A DNA stretch of 64,000 nt. Origin: Anadara kagoshimensis (lineage: Eukaryota > Mollusca > Bivalvia > Arcoida > Arcidae). Every line of letters starts with the position of its first letter. Within the stretch, counting starts at the first letter, position 1. This document shows, in pieces, positions 12,300 to 24,463 of the stretch. The position numbers were made by a program, and so were the translations under genes. The stretch covers positions 154,501 through 218,500 of the forward strand of contig JACFYK010000035.1 of assembly GCA_021292105.1 (NCBI GenBank), in the 5' to 3' direction. The notes below the pieces were generated by a model. That model was not told the DNA's origin, searched no databases, and was given only the letters and a program-made list of their open reading frames with translations.

Positions 12300-12520
12300 A
12301 CAATATGACAAAAGTTTAGGGTTGGTGTAAAAATTTAGGGTTGGTCGGGTTAGTCGAAACACACTTATTTTTTGGGAGGGGCCTATTGGCATATGGTCAT
12401 CCAGCATGGCTATGTTGGCATGAGAATTTAAGGTTGTTCAGGTTAGCTAAAACACACTTATTTTTTCAGGCCTTAGTGGCATATGGTCATCCATCATGGC
12501 TATTTGTACTTCATGAATCA
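12300..12520. repeat. Two-copy tandem duplication
   Basis: Segments with GGTTGGTCGGGTTAG, AACACACTTATTTTTT and GGCATATGGTCATCCA recur about 110 bases apart. Apparent open frames here are incidental. Confidence 0.7.
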
Positions 12521-14780
12521 GCCTCCACAACATGTCAGTTGAATTAGTTTAACCTTTTGTCTTAGTACACAAAGGTCAACTTATTCCAACCAGGGTCAAC
12601 ATGCCTAATTTAACATGAAATTAGAAAAACATGCTGCAGCAATGAGTAAAAATCTCTAAGGTCTTTTAAATACGTGGGGGGGGGAGGAGGGGGGGGGGGA
12701 CACAGTCCATGTATATATGCATAGAGTTCTTTATAAGAGTTGGGAGCATTGATGGCCAATTGATCTAAAGCAACTTGCTTCTCACTTTCAACTACTAGTA
12801 AAGGTATGAATCTGGCTTGTGTAGATGTTAGTGTGAGAAAGTCAGTTTTCTTGCTAAAGGTCGGTGGTATTCTCCATCATTTAAGAACCAACTGCATTGA
12901 TATTTAAATGAGAGCCTCTATTGGTGTGTAAAACATCATTACACCACTCCACTCATGTATATATAGAGGGTGTAAAACAATTGGTGATATTATACTTATA
13001 TAGTGGTCATTGACTCACAGAGAGGTCATTGGTCAGACAGAGAGGTCATTGGTCAGACAGAGAGGTCATTGGTCAGACAAGGAATGTTAACGTTAAGTAC
13101 TTGTAGCTGTATACTGCTGTAATTTTGGTTTGATTTATACAGTGATATTTTATTGTCAAATCATGTAAAAAACAATTTAAATGTAAAATATAGTATAGTA
13201 ACAATTAAAAATAGAAATGTGAATTCATTTTGTTTTAGCTCACCTGGGTGAAAGGCCATTATATACATGTTCATAGTTCTTATTTCAATTTTTCAATTGA
13301 GATTTCAAAGGTCAATCCGAGACCTGGATATCTGTACAATTTTGTATACTATCTAATGTGTGTATAAAACATTGATTTTGGAGATTGGGACTGGTACAAA
13401 ATTTCGACAGGTTAAAACATACATGCCATATTTTTATGGGAGCAAACTGTGAGATTGGTGGCAATTTTAAGGGAGTTTTGAAAAAAATAAGGGAGGTTTT
13501 ACGTAAACCTGTAATCAGGGCTCAAATTAGATTTTGAAGGGAGAAGTGACTTCTCCCTCAGCCAAGATTAGGGAGAAGTTTTTCAAAACAGGGAGAAGTT
13601 TTTCCGCAGCGAAATTTAATATGTGACGACGTGTGTTCCAAACTGTTTGACTTTATAAATGGGAGCATCACTATTTATGACTTGCATCTTACATCAAGAC
13701 GAATCCAAATAAACCAAGATGTAAAATTCTTATTATTTTCCTTTTTCAATTTTTTTTTTTTATTTGTTTTTATTTATTTATTTATTTTGCAATGATGTAC
13801 AAGCTGAGTGCATATTGTACTTGCACATTGATCATATAAACATGTCCTAATAATATTACATTTTCACATCACTCATTTTCTTAAGATTACAATGTAAATG
13901 TGAAGTACATGTACAATTTGTTTTAAAAATTAATGTTAAAAATACAATGATTATAAACATAAAAAATACAAAAATAAATGAAAAATAAATAATAAATCTT
14001 GCACTTTTATTTACTGATTGAGTTACCTCCCTTGTTTTTAAAAAACCACATGGCATGGCTGCTTTCTGACTCCAAATATCTAGAGGTGATTTTACTCATT
14101 TTCAATCATTCAATCGGAAAATGGTTTTTACTTATGGATTCCTTTGTGGGGAGGCAACATTCTGAGAAGGTCTGTTATTTTATTAAATTTTCATACAAAA
14201 AACGATCTACTATTTTGTTCAATTCACCCCCCCCCCAGTTTCCATTCTGATAGAGACGTTTTTACTGCAAATATTAGAGGTTCTTCATCGAGATGGCATT
14301 CAATTACATCAGTCAACAGGTTGATGAATCCATGACATGCATGGATGATCTCAAGTTAATCTAATTATCGGATTAAAACACCTGTAGATATCGGGAGTTA
14401 CCTGTGTTTACCTTTGTATGCATGTCATATACAGAGGCACTTTAGAGGTTAAATAAACTTGTCAAAACTTACTAGCTTGCCGATTTATCTAAGAACATTA
14501 CACACGATTTTGGACACTTCAAACCATGTTTATTCAGTAATGATCCCAACTGATTGACGTAGCTTGTTTGGAAAAAAATAAAAGGAGGAATAGCAATTTC
14601 CCGTGAGAAATCGATCTAACGCCGGGAGTTTCAAAAATAAACAAAAATCTGTGAGGTTTTGTCTCACGGCGTGAGATATGGCATGTATGTTAAAATTTCA
14701 GTCGCTGGATATTTGTGAACTTTATACATAGTATTACTAAGTAGGTATTGCCTTGTATATCAGATTTCTGTGTCTGTTAA
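12521..14780. other. Intronic sequence, mostly without features
   Basis: Contains a G-rich run near 12676-12699, three copies of AGAGGTCATTGGTCAGACAG at 13019-13080, a short GCTCACCTG element fragment at 13238, and a stretch from about 13516 starting CAGGGCTCAAATTAG that resembles the end of a DNA element with no matching right end. No coding signal. Confidence 0.6.
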
Positions 14781-14784
14781 TTTC

Positions 14785-16020
14785 TGTGAGAAGTGGGGGT
14801 ATTTTATTGTACAGGTACCAGTTCAGTTGAGTTGGAGTTTGTGAGAAGTGGGGGTATTTTATTGTACAGGTACCTGAATTCAGTTGAGTTGGAGTTTGAC
14901 TTAACTGAAGAAAATCTGGATTTAGGCATGTGTCACAAAAACTTTATATACACTGTACACATAATGACATTGTAAAACTAACTTTACTTTTATTTTTCGA
15001 CTTGTACATGTATATTTAATCCAAGATTACAGAGTAATACTGTGTAGTGGTGGTTTTAGCAGGAACATAGGGGGCATTTCTGTAATGTATGCTTCAAATG
15101 TACATTTTTCTCTTGTTTTTGTCCAAATTCTCTGAGCTTTTGAGTTTGAGTCTTTGGCTTCCACCTGATAGATGGGATTTGCAGTTTTGAGTTGCATTGA
15201 ACTATTACAAACCCCATATATATACAGATACCAGCTTAGAGTTCAGTTTAAATTGGAGAAATTTTGGTGTCTGACCTTCCTAAAAAAGTTGTGTTACATT
15301 GAACAGATACCATTACTTGACTATTACAAATGCTTTTTAAACAGGTACCTGTTAAGTGGTTTTGTTTCACTAAAATTAATGTCTGGAATGTGTCACAATA
15401 TCTACCTACATATTATAACATTACTAAATTAACATTACTTGTGTAGTTAATCCAAGATCAAAAAGTAATACTGTGCAGTGGTGGTTTTAGCAGGTGGCGT
15501 AGAGGGTACTTCTGTAATGCACTTCAGATTGTTTCAAAGTGTACAATTTTGATTCTTATTTTTGTCAAAATTCTCTGGACCTCTCTAAATAGTCGAGCCT
15601 TTGTGTTGCAAGACCTACCTATACATATTATGACATTGCTGAATTAACTTTAGTTTTATTTTTGGACTTGTATATTTAATCCCAGATCACAGAGTAATAA
15701 TATGTAATGGTGGTATTAGCAGGTGACGTAGAGGGTACTTCTTTAATGCACCTCAGATTGCTTCAAAGTGTACAATTTTGTTTCTTCTTTTTGTCCAAAT
15801 TCTCTGGACTCCTCTAAATAGTTGAGGCTTTGTGTTGCATTTTGCTGACTACTACAAAATCTATACATACAGGTACCAGTTTAGAGTTTAGTTTAAATAG
15901 AGAAATACCAATGTCTGGTATTTGTCACAAGACCTACCTATATGACATTGCTGAATTAACTTTCCTTTTATTTTTGGACTTGTTTAGTTAATCCGAGATC
16001 ACAGGGTAATACTATATGTT
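14785..16020. repeat. Degenerate 200-300-bp tandem repeat, about four copies
   Basis: Blocks CAGAGTAATACTGTGTAGTG, GGTGGTTTTAGCAGG, TTTTTGTCCAAATTCTCTGG and CATTGCTGAATTAAC recur in order from about 15010, 15450, 15680 and 15940. A 55-bp duplication with GAGAAGTGGGGGTATTTTAT lies at 14790-14890. Confidence 0.75.
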
Positions 16021-16184
16021 TAGGGTAATACTAGCCAGGATTTAAGGTTTAATGTTAAATTACCTAACTTAAACTTAAATAAAACTTATTACATTACTTC
16101 TATAGTATCATATGATATATAGTCTTATATAGGACCACACCTGAGGCTTAAATATTTAGAAAATTTAAAATATTTCATATTTAT

Positions 16185-16480
16185 TACTCTGGTCAGCTGG
16201 TCAGTGGTAAAGAAGCAGACTGGTCAGCTGGTCAATGATGAAGTTATCTGACTGGTCAACTGGTCAGTGGTGAAGTATGCAAACTGCTCAGCTGGTCACT
16301 GGTGAAGGCCAGGAGTGAAGTTAGCAGACTGGTCAGTTGGTCAGTGGTGAAGTTAAGTGACTGGTCAGTGGTTAAGTTAGGAGACTGGTCAACTGGTCAG
16401 TGGAGAACTTTGCTAAGAGGCTGCCCAGCTGGTCAGTGGTGAAGTTACAAGCTTGGTCAGCTGACCAGGAGTGAAGTTAG
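16185..16480. repeat. GGTCAGCTGGTCAGTGGTGA tandem repeat
   Basis: Roughly eight imperfect copies of a 35-45-bp unit, rich in CTGGTCAG. Followed by GATGATGAT-type trinucleotide runs to about 16655; bases 16656-17100 hold nothing supportable. Confidence 0.8.
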
Positions 16481-17101
16481 CAGAAACATTTTTGTATTTG
16501 TATGTATCTAAAATATTACAGATTTCTCTTGCTGTTCTTGTTGATGATGGTGATGCCAATGATGTGATGATATTATGGCAATGTTGTGTTGTTGTTGATG
16601 ATGATCCATGATGATGTTGCTATGGCAATGTTTTGGATGATGATGATGATGTTTTTGTTGTTTTCCTTTCCAATGCCTTAATGGTTGTTTATAAGTTACT
16701 GATCTTTGTTTGAGTATGATTTTAAAAACAAATTAACTGATATTTTCTTCCATATTTGGTAAATGGAAAAATATTTATTATTGCTTCATATGGAAATTGA
16801 TAAATTTAGAAATCCAGAGAGCAGGTGTTCCTTATATAGACTCTAACATTACGTGATGATGCTGAATACTACATCAGAGGTTAACATAGAGATTTTCCTC
16901 TCATTGTGTGAAAATAAAAAATGATCCTATAGTTATACCAGTAATTGATGTGATTAAAATTTGATGTTTCAGAGTAATTTAAATTTGTATTTTCTGATGT
17001 CACTGTATTACGAGGACACTTTAACTTTTAGTTGTTAGATACAGACTTACAGATCTACAAATGTTATATGTTATTTATCAGCAGCACGGTTCAGTGTTCA
17101 T

Positions 17102-17392
17102 AGGACCATTGATACAACATTTTGTCAAATGACCCCATTGTTGATGATTTAGTCGGCCATATTTGACATTACATGAATGCAAAAAAATATTGGTGGTATG
17201 GTATTTTAGAGGAAAGTTTTTGAAAATATCCCACTTTGCATGGTTCAATCTAGGATTTTTCAGACTGGGCCATTTTCAAACTTTTTCCTCTAAAACACCA
17301 TGGCATAAATATTTTTTACATCCATGTAATGATAATATTGCCCATCAAGGTCTAAACAATGTCATTTGACAAAATACGGTATCAATGGCCCC
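17102..17392. mobile_element. Fold-back element with ~140-bp arms
   Basis: Left end GGACCATTGATACAACATTT and right end AAATACGGTATCAATGGCCC are complementary. Inner stretches (ATGGTATTTTAGAGGAAAG against CTTTTTCCTCTAAAACACCAT) continue the symmetry. It lies about 170 bases upstream of the large PHLDB-like exon. Confidence 0.8.
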
Positions 17393-17559
17393 ATGACCTC
17401 TTCTAGAATGAGAACTGCCATTTTTAAATCATAAAATGAATACTGGACTATTGAAAGGTTGCAATTATGTGGTTTAATTTCAACATGGAAGAATTTAAGT
17501 AAGTTGAGAGAAACAAATTTTTATAATTTTATTTAATGAATTTTGTTTTTATTTTTCAG

Positions 17560-20500
17560 AACTTCAAGATGATCCAGAATGTGTCAAAATGATGTCTGAA
17601 GCTGCCAACAAAATCCAGCGACGGTCATCATCAGGATCTGATAAAGTTTATAGTCACAGATCAAATCCATCACCTAAAGGTTCTATCAGCTCTGATCACC
17701 GTGGCAACCCATCTCCTAAAGGCTCCGTCAGCTCTGATTGTAGTAATGATGATGAAAAATTTCTTCAAAAAGTTTGTAAATTTGAACTTATTTCACGAGG
17801 GAAGACAACTCCTTCCCCAACATCAAAGAAATCAAAATATCAAATGACGGATGGAGTGAAATCACCGACAGAGGTCAAATCTCCAAGTTATGCCAAAACA
17901 AACGGAAACATGCCGAATGTAACTCAGCATCTAGGTGAAAAACTCTTTACAAAAGACACTGCTACAACTAGAGTATCTGCTAACATATTAAATGTTGGTA
18001 GTCACCATGGAAACGAGCGAGTTTCTAGCACAGGAAGTACTGATTCTAGTTCATTAACAAGTGTTAGTAGTACAGGTGGTGCCACTCTTAGCTGGAATTC
18101 TGATACATCAAAATCTAACGAGTCGCTCTCTAGTAAAAAGACTCTCCAGTCTTCACATTTACCAACAGACGCTCAAACAAAGCATTCTGGGAGTTCCAGC
18201 AGTGTAAAAAGTCCATCAGGAAGTGTTAACTCCCCTGGATTCTCAGGGAGATTTTATGTGCCGGCTGGGAATTTAAAAAGTCCGAAAGACAATTTTGAGA
18301 ATGTGAAAACTTCTCCAGTTAACTATTCTGGAAATTTTTATGTGCCAAAAACAAACCTAGAAGCTATGAAAAAACCACCTGGTCACTCTGATCAGAAAAA
18401 TAAAGTTGTGTCAGCGACTAATGCTGAAAGTTTGGCTGAAAGTATAATGAATGGTGACTTTTTATCTTTAGATGAGAATGAGCTACAACCGGGAGATAGA
18501 AACACGTTTGATGGGATGGACTTCGATTTTAATGACCTGACGGCAAGTCAACAAGATCTGACAATGAGACATCGAGAAATTGTCGCTGAACGTAAAAAAG
18601 AGCAAGAAATCGAGAAATTTGAAAAACAGCGATTAGAAGAAATTCTAAGTATGTGTGCTGATTACGAAAAACAAATTCTGGATGAGGGTAAACATACGAT
18701 AAATCCAAAACCACAACCATCTCCGATATCACTGAAAGAGGAGGAGTTTAAGTTGCCATGGCAAATCCAACAAATAATGGACAATACAAAGCAAAGGAAC
18801 GAACAACGAAGACTAGAGCAACAACAAATGATAAAGAAGAAAGCAGAAGAACAAGTGCCAGATGCCGGAATGATGACATCTAGTGTCACAATAGTCAGTC
18901 CTGTCAAAGCTAGTAAAGGGGAGGTAACTCAAGTCAGACAGGGGGAGATAACTTTTGATCAGAGTCCAGTAAATATGAGTAAAGGGGAGGTAATAATTGA
19001 TCATAAACCTGCCCAACTACATAAAGGGGAGATAACTAATGTATCTCCTAACCAAAGTTTTAATTCGGAGACTTCAGAAGCATTAGTTCAGTTTTGTCGT
19101 TCACCAAAGAGGTCGAGTTCCTCCAGTCAGGGGTCGCCACAGATTTCACCTTCCAATACATACTTCCAGTATACAACTATATCCGATAGTGAAGGCCCTA
19201 TTTCGCCGATGTCTTCCACTTCATCGAGCAGCATGTCACATTTCACGAGCTCGCCGCCAGTAACGTCAACGGCAGGATCAGATCAGTCTCAGGTGTTCTC
19301 ATTACAAATACAGACTTGTCTCCGGTCTGATGGATTACAGGACAATGATACTCACACAAATAGTCAGGACTCTGTAGTGGCACAGGAGAACAAAATACAC
19401 ACAACAAGTCAGGGGTCTGTATCAGTTTTACAGGCGGACGATAACGTAACCAGGGACCACCATTCTCCGGGCAACATTAAAGATTATCACATCACATCAT
19501 ACAAAACTACGGGACCAGATCAAACATCTGTTATATCTGAATCATTAAACAAACATGTACAACGACCGGCTCAACTTCCAAACTTCCAGGATTTCAGTCA
19601 GGAGATCCATTCCCTGGATAGAAAGGAAAAATCCGAATACAGAAGTTCTATGACTAAAATTAAAACAAACGGTTCGCTCACTATGTTGTCATCGCCGAAT
19701 AATCCTCACAAGGACATATTACATGGATTTCAAATGCGGCGATGTGGATCAAACTCGTCAAACTCGGAGGAAGAATCAACTACAAGTGGTAATAACTCGG
19801 AGGATACCGGTACAATCAAAAGACGACCAACACCGCAGTCGGATCATAAAAACGATATTACAGGCAGGAAAACTTCTCCAGCATCCAATGAGAGCCAAGA
19901 TAAGTTTCATACATTTGGAAGTGCCGGTTCCCCCGAGGAACCAATCAGAAGTCCTAAATTTTCCCCAGCAATGGGTAGTCGAAGTCCTAAAATTGGGCGT
20001 AGATTTAAAATGTCAGATTCTACACCTGTGTCAAATTTAGTGACTAATGAGGTTACCTCCCCTGTTAATAAAAAACCGGAGTATTATTACACATTTGAAT
20101 ACAAATCTGATGCTTCAATTTCTGAGGAAAATAGAGGAAGTGACACGGTACAACAGCCTTATCCAATCAAACAAACAGCTGATTATGTAAATGTAACCAG
20201 CAATATGACTGGCCAGTCTAGATTGACATCAACCAATCAGGTGGTTGTTAATAATTCAAATCATGAATCAGCCAATTGGAATAGTGCTTTAAATTCAAAT
20301 AAATGTGATTCTCAGGAGAGTTTTAAATTGAAAAATTCACAAGATAGTGAACCTTCAAAATCTCCGAAATCAGAAAATAGCTTTAGTTCTAGTGGTTATA
20401 GTTCAAAACAAGATGGAGTTTATGATAATGTATTGTTCAAATCTACAAATAAATCACCGGATAGTTTTAAAGTTGAAGTAAGACATGGATTTAATTTACA

Positions 20501-20732
20501 ATCATTTAAAAATCAGGACCAAAACCAGACAGAAGAAAGTTATACTTCTAACTCTAAATCTGTGAACTTACAATCTCGGAACTCCTCAGGATCTAACAGT
20601 AGTCGTCAGTCTGGTGATAACATCAGTCGTCATGGTGATAATGTCAAGCCTGGAACCAGACAACGTAACTCTGCTAATTATAGAAGTCCAGATTCAAATT
20701 CGTCCAATGAAAACAGTTTTATTAGCTTGGAG
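17560..20732 (+). CDS. PHLDB: PHLDB-like large exon (serine-rich region and first coiled coil)
   Basis: A 3,173-nt internal exon. The acceptor is a T-rich tract ending TTTTTCAG at 17559 and the donor is GAG|GTAAGT at 20733. The frame starts at 17562 (LQDDPECVKMM), so the first ATG at 17589 is internal rather than a true start, and the upstream intron is phase 1. The product is about 1,057 residues, rich in Ser, Asn, Lys and Gln, with many SP and KSP-like sites and presumably disordered. Two FYVP motifs lie near residues 231 and 258. The only clear helical coiled-coil segment is at about residues 336-420: a charged stretch through RLEEILSMCADYEKQ, then WQIQQIMDN and a KQRNEQRRLEQQQ helix. A degenerate KGE(V/I)T repeat is encoded at 18914-19040. 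Frames continuing past 20732 soon meet a stop, which supports the donor. Confidence 0.88.
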
Positions 20733-23700
20733 GTAAGTTCTCTGATAATACATACATTTTAATATTGATATGCATGTATATTTATTTTACTTTATATACT
20801 GTTAAATCACTCATTTTTTATCCCCCCACTTTTCAAAGAAAGAGGGGCATATTTAATTCTAGTTACCTTCCAAAATTGTTGTGTGTGCAAATGCTTCAAA
20901 ACTATGAATCACTTTTTTTGCAAAACTTGGTGCAAAGCATCAGCATTGATAGAAGATGCAAATATCGGTAAACTGAGTTGCTTTGCTCATTTTTCTAGGA
21001 GTAATGGCCCTTTGATGATTAGTGCATATTACGAAAAAGATCCTAATTCACTGAATTTGTTTTTTTTGGTGTGCAAATTTTGATTGTTTTGTGGATATTC
21101 TTTACCACAAAGTTACATTTTAACAAATTGTTATACATGTATATTACAAATTTTCCTTAAACAGAACCACAAACTGCGAATTTACAATCCAACTAAAGAT
21201 TTGACACCACAAAATAAATGATTTCACAGTTAATCCATCAAGTGATGAGTTGTCTTAAGAACTAAACATTTATATTGGGAATTTTTTACCAAGCAAATCG
21301 TAGGGGACTTCCTACTGGAGCATTCATGGTAGAGTAGTTGATAGAGTGGAGTTAAGATTCTTTCAATGATATCAAGGTGGTCAGTTCATGGATGGCAAAA
21401 GAAATTGGAGTGCTAAAAGAAAACCACCAACTATCTGCAAGCAAACTGACAGCCTTCCTCACACTAGGATCTGTTCTGAGTGAGATGAAGATGTACTTTA
21501 GATCACTCTGCCAGTCTGCAGCAGTTGGTGGAACACTCATTTTTAATACAATATTCATTTTTACCTGTCAATGGCATCTAGAGTAGTGTAACTTGAAGTT
21601 TTTGAATTTGATATAAAGACATGTGCATTAGTGTATGGAATTACAGTCAAACCTGTCTATAAAAGCCACCTAAGGGAACAAGTAAAAGTGACCTTTATAT
21701 ACAGGTTCAAATAATATGAATAAAGAACAATTGGGATACAATTCTACTGGCCTTTATAGGCAGGTGGTCCTTATATAGAGGTAGCCTTTAAGGCAGGTTG
21801 GTCTGTAAGAAATGTTTATGTCTCTATGATGGCAGTATTAGGACTTATGGATCAACATTTATCAGTTTGTTGCTTGCTAAGGTCTGTGGTTTTCTCTAGT
21901 TGGATTTCTAGAGAAAAGGAAATAAAATTTTACTTCAGGTCTAAAGCGCTTCTCACCGCCTAGGTAAAATCTTACTTGGGACAGATCCTAGTGTGAGAAA
22001 GTGTGTCAGTTTACTTGACAAAGGTCTATGGCTTTCTCAGGGCACTCCAGTTTCCTCCATCATTCCTGAACTGACCACCTTGATATAAGTGAAAAAAACT
22101 TAACTGAGGCTTAAAATACCTTTCAAAATTTTTTACTTGAGGTGTAATGTGCGAGTCAAATACAACTCCTAGTAAAATAAATAAATATATATATACAATA
22201 TAATGTCTGTGTGTTGTTGTCTTACAAGTCCCCATTTTACTTGAGGCGAAGTTGTTCAAGCACATGCATACATATTACAGAGCCTCTCGCTGCCAAAGTT
22301 TAAATCCCACTCGATCCAATGTGAGAAAGAATTTACTTGAGGCCTAATGTGTGGAATCTAATAAAGTAACAGTAAAGTATATACAAAACTTTATATATAC
22401 AAGTCTGGGTTGTCATCCTATACACTCCAGTTTTCTCCATCATTCCTGAACTGACGGCCTTGATATAATTGAAGAAATCTTGACTGGGGCATAAAAAACA
22501 TTCTATTTTTTTTTATTTGAAGCCTAAGGTGTGAGTCAAATACATAAGTCCCTGTTAAAATATATGTCTGTGAGCTGTCAGTGAGCTGTCTGTCATGTGT
22601 ACATGTCTCCTTCAGTGTCTGTGAGCTGTCAGTGAGCTGTCTGTCATGTGCACATGTCTCCTTCAGTGTCTGAGCTGTCAGTGAGCTGTCTGTCATGTGC
22701 ACATGTCTCCTTCAGTGTCTGTGAGCTGTCAGTGAGCTCTCTGTCTTGTGCACATGTCTCCTTCAATGTCTGTGAGCTGTCAGTAAGCTGTCTGTCATGT
22801 GCACATGTCTCCTTCAATGTCTGTGAGCTGTCAGTGAGCTGTCTGTCATGTGCACATGTCTCCTTCAGTGTCTGTGAGCTGTCAGTGAGCTGTCTGTCAT
22901 GTGCACATGTCTCCTTCAGTGTCTGTGAGCTGTCAGTGAACTCTCTGTCTTGTGCACATGTCTCCTTCAATGTCTGTGAGCTGTCAGTAAGCTGTCTGTC
23001 ATGTGCACATGTCTCCTTCAATGTCTGTGAGCTGTCAGTGAGCTGTCTGTCATGTGCACATGTCTCCTTCAGTGTCTGTGAGCTGTCAGTGAGCTGTCTG
23101 TCATGTGCACATGTCTCCTTCAGTGTCTGTGAGCTGTCAGTGAGCTGTCTGTCATGTGTACATGTCTCCTTCAGTGTGTGATGTGTCTTTCTGGATCAAA
23201 CCTTATATTAATTGTGTAGAACTAGGTCCTTATATGATTATTACTTTTATTTGGTTGGATTGCTATGAGTAAGTGAGTAATGGTGTTTAACATCCCAGTC
23301 AAAAATATTTCACTTATATCGAGACGTCACCAGCTATAGGCGAAGGTGCAGAAATTTTGCCTGTGTGTTGCGCTGATGGCATTATACAGCAGTGTTCTTT
23401 ATCGTGCCAAGCCTACCAAGACACGGGACCTCGTCTATTTTTAATTCCCATCCGAATTGGATTGCTAGAAACTTTTTACTTAAATCTAATAAAGTCCAAG
23501 TAAAGTATATAAAGTATGTATCAACAAAACAAGTAAGGGACCAATGTAAGATTTGAGATAACAACCCAAGAACTGAACAAATATAAAATCATCTTCTTGA
23601 TCTCTGCGTTTTATAAATGATGTAATGAAGTAAACTTTTGTGCATGAAATCAAAACTCATTATTGAAATTCTGAGAAGTGTGAAGATGAAATGACGATGA

Positions 23701-23755
23701 TTTATGTTCTACAAAATTAAATAATGTTTTTGATGTGGTCCTTAACTTTTTGGTT

Positions 23756-23813
<58 letters not shown>

Positions 23814-24425
23814 TGTCCCTGTAGGCTGTCGTCTTACATGTCCCCCCTGTATGTGATGTGTTTACTACTTAAGTATTCTGAAGAGTTAGTATTAAATATT
23901 ATAATATTGTAGTAGTACATCTATTGAATGTTAACAACCTTATTATATACACTCACTCCGAGGGGAAAAGTTATTTATAGAAAATTTTAGGGACTGTCAA
24001 CAACAGATAAAACTCTCCAATAAAGAATATAGATAAATATTTCACCTGAATACTAGATACGACTTAACTAGTAAACATTTATATAAAACAGGTGCTTGTT
24101 TGTCAAGGTGTACTTACTGATAGTGAATTAATTAAAACTTTTTTTTTGGATAAAATTTATCTTATTTAAATTTTAAAGATACAATTTGACAATCTGATGG
24201 CAGTTTACGTAATATGAGAAATATTTACAATAGGGTATTTTATGATCAAGTGAGCGGAAATTCTTGTGACTTATGGGTGCAGTTTTAAATAAGGACTGTG
24301 ATAACATGTAATAGGTGGACTTTTTATACAGGATAAGATTCTACAGTAATATTATACCAGGATTAAATTTATCTGTTTTTTCTGTGTCACTGAATTAAAT
24401 GATGGTAGGTATTTGTTGATAAAAT

Positions 24426-24463
<38 letters not shown>

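Noticed and set aside
1-17559. Upstream FHA-domain exons of the PHLDB-like gene
   Set aside because: I looked for the FRFNHP-type FHA end and other family motifs in the plus-strand frames and found none, so these exons are assumed to lie upstream of the window.
22648-23181. A 177-codon open frame on the plus strand and a 125-codon one on the minus strand
   Set aside because: Both are by-products of a 51-bp tandem repeat whose length is divisible by three.
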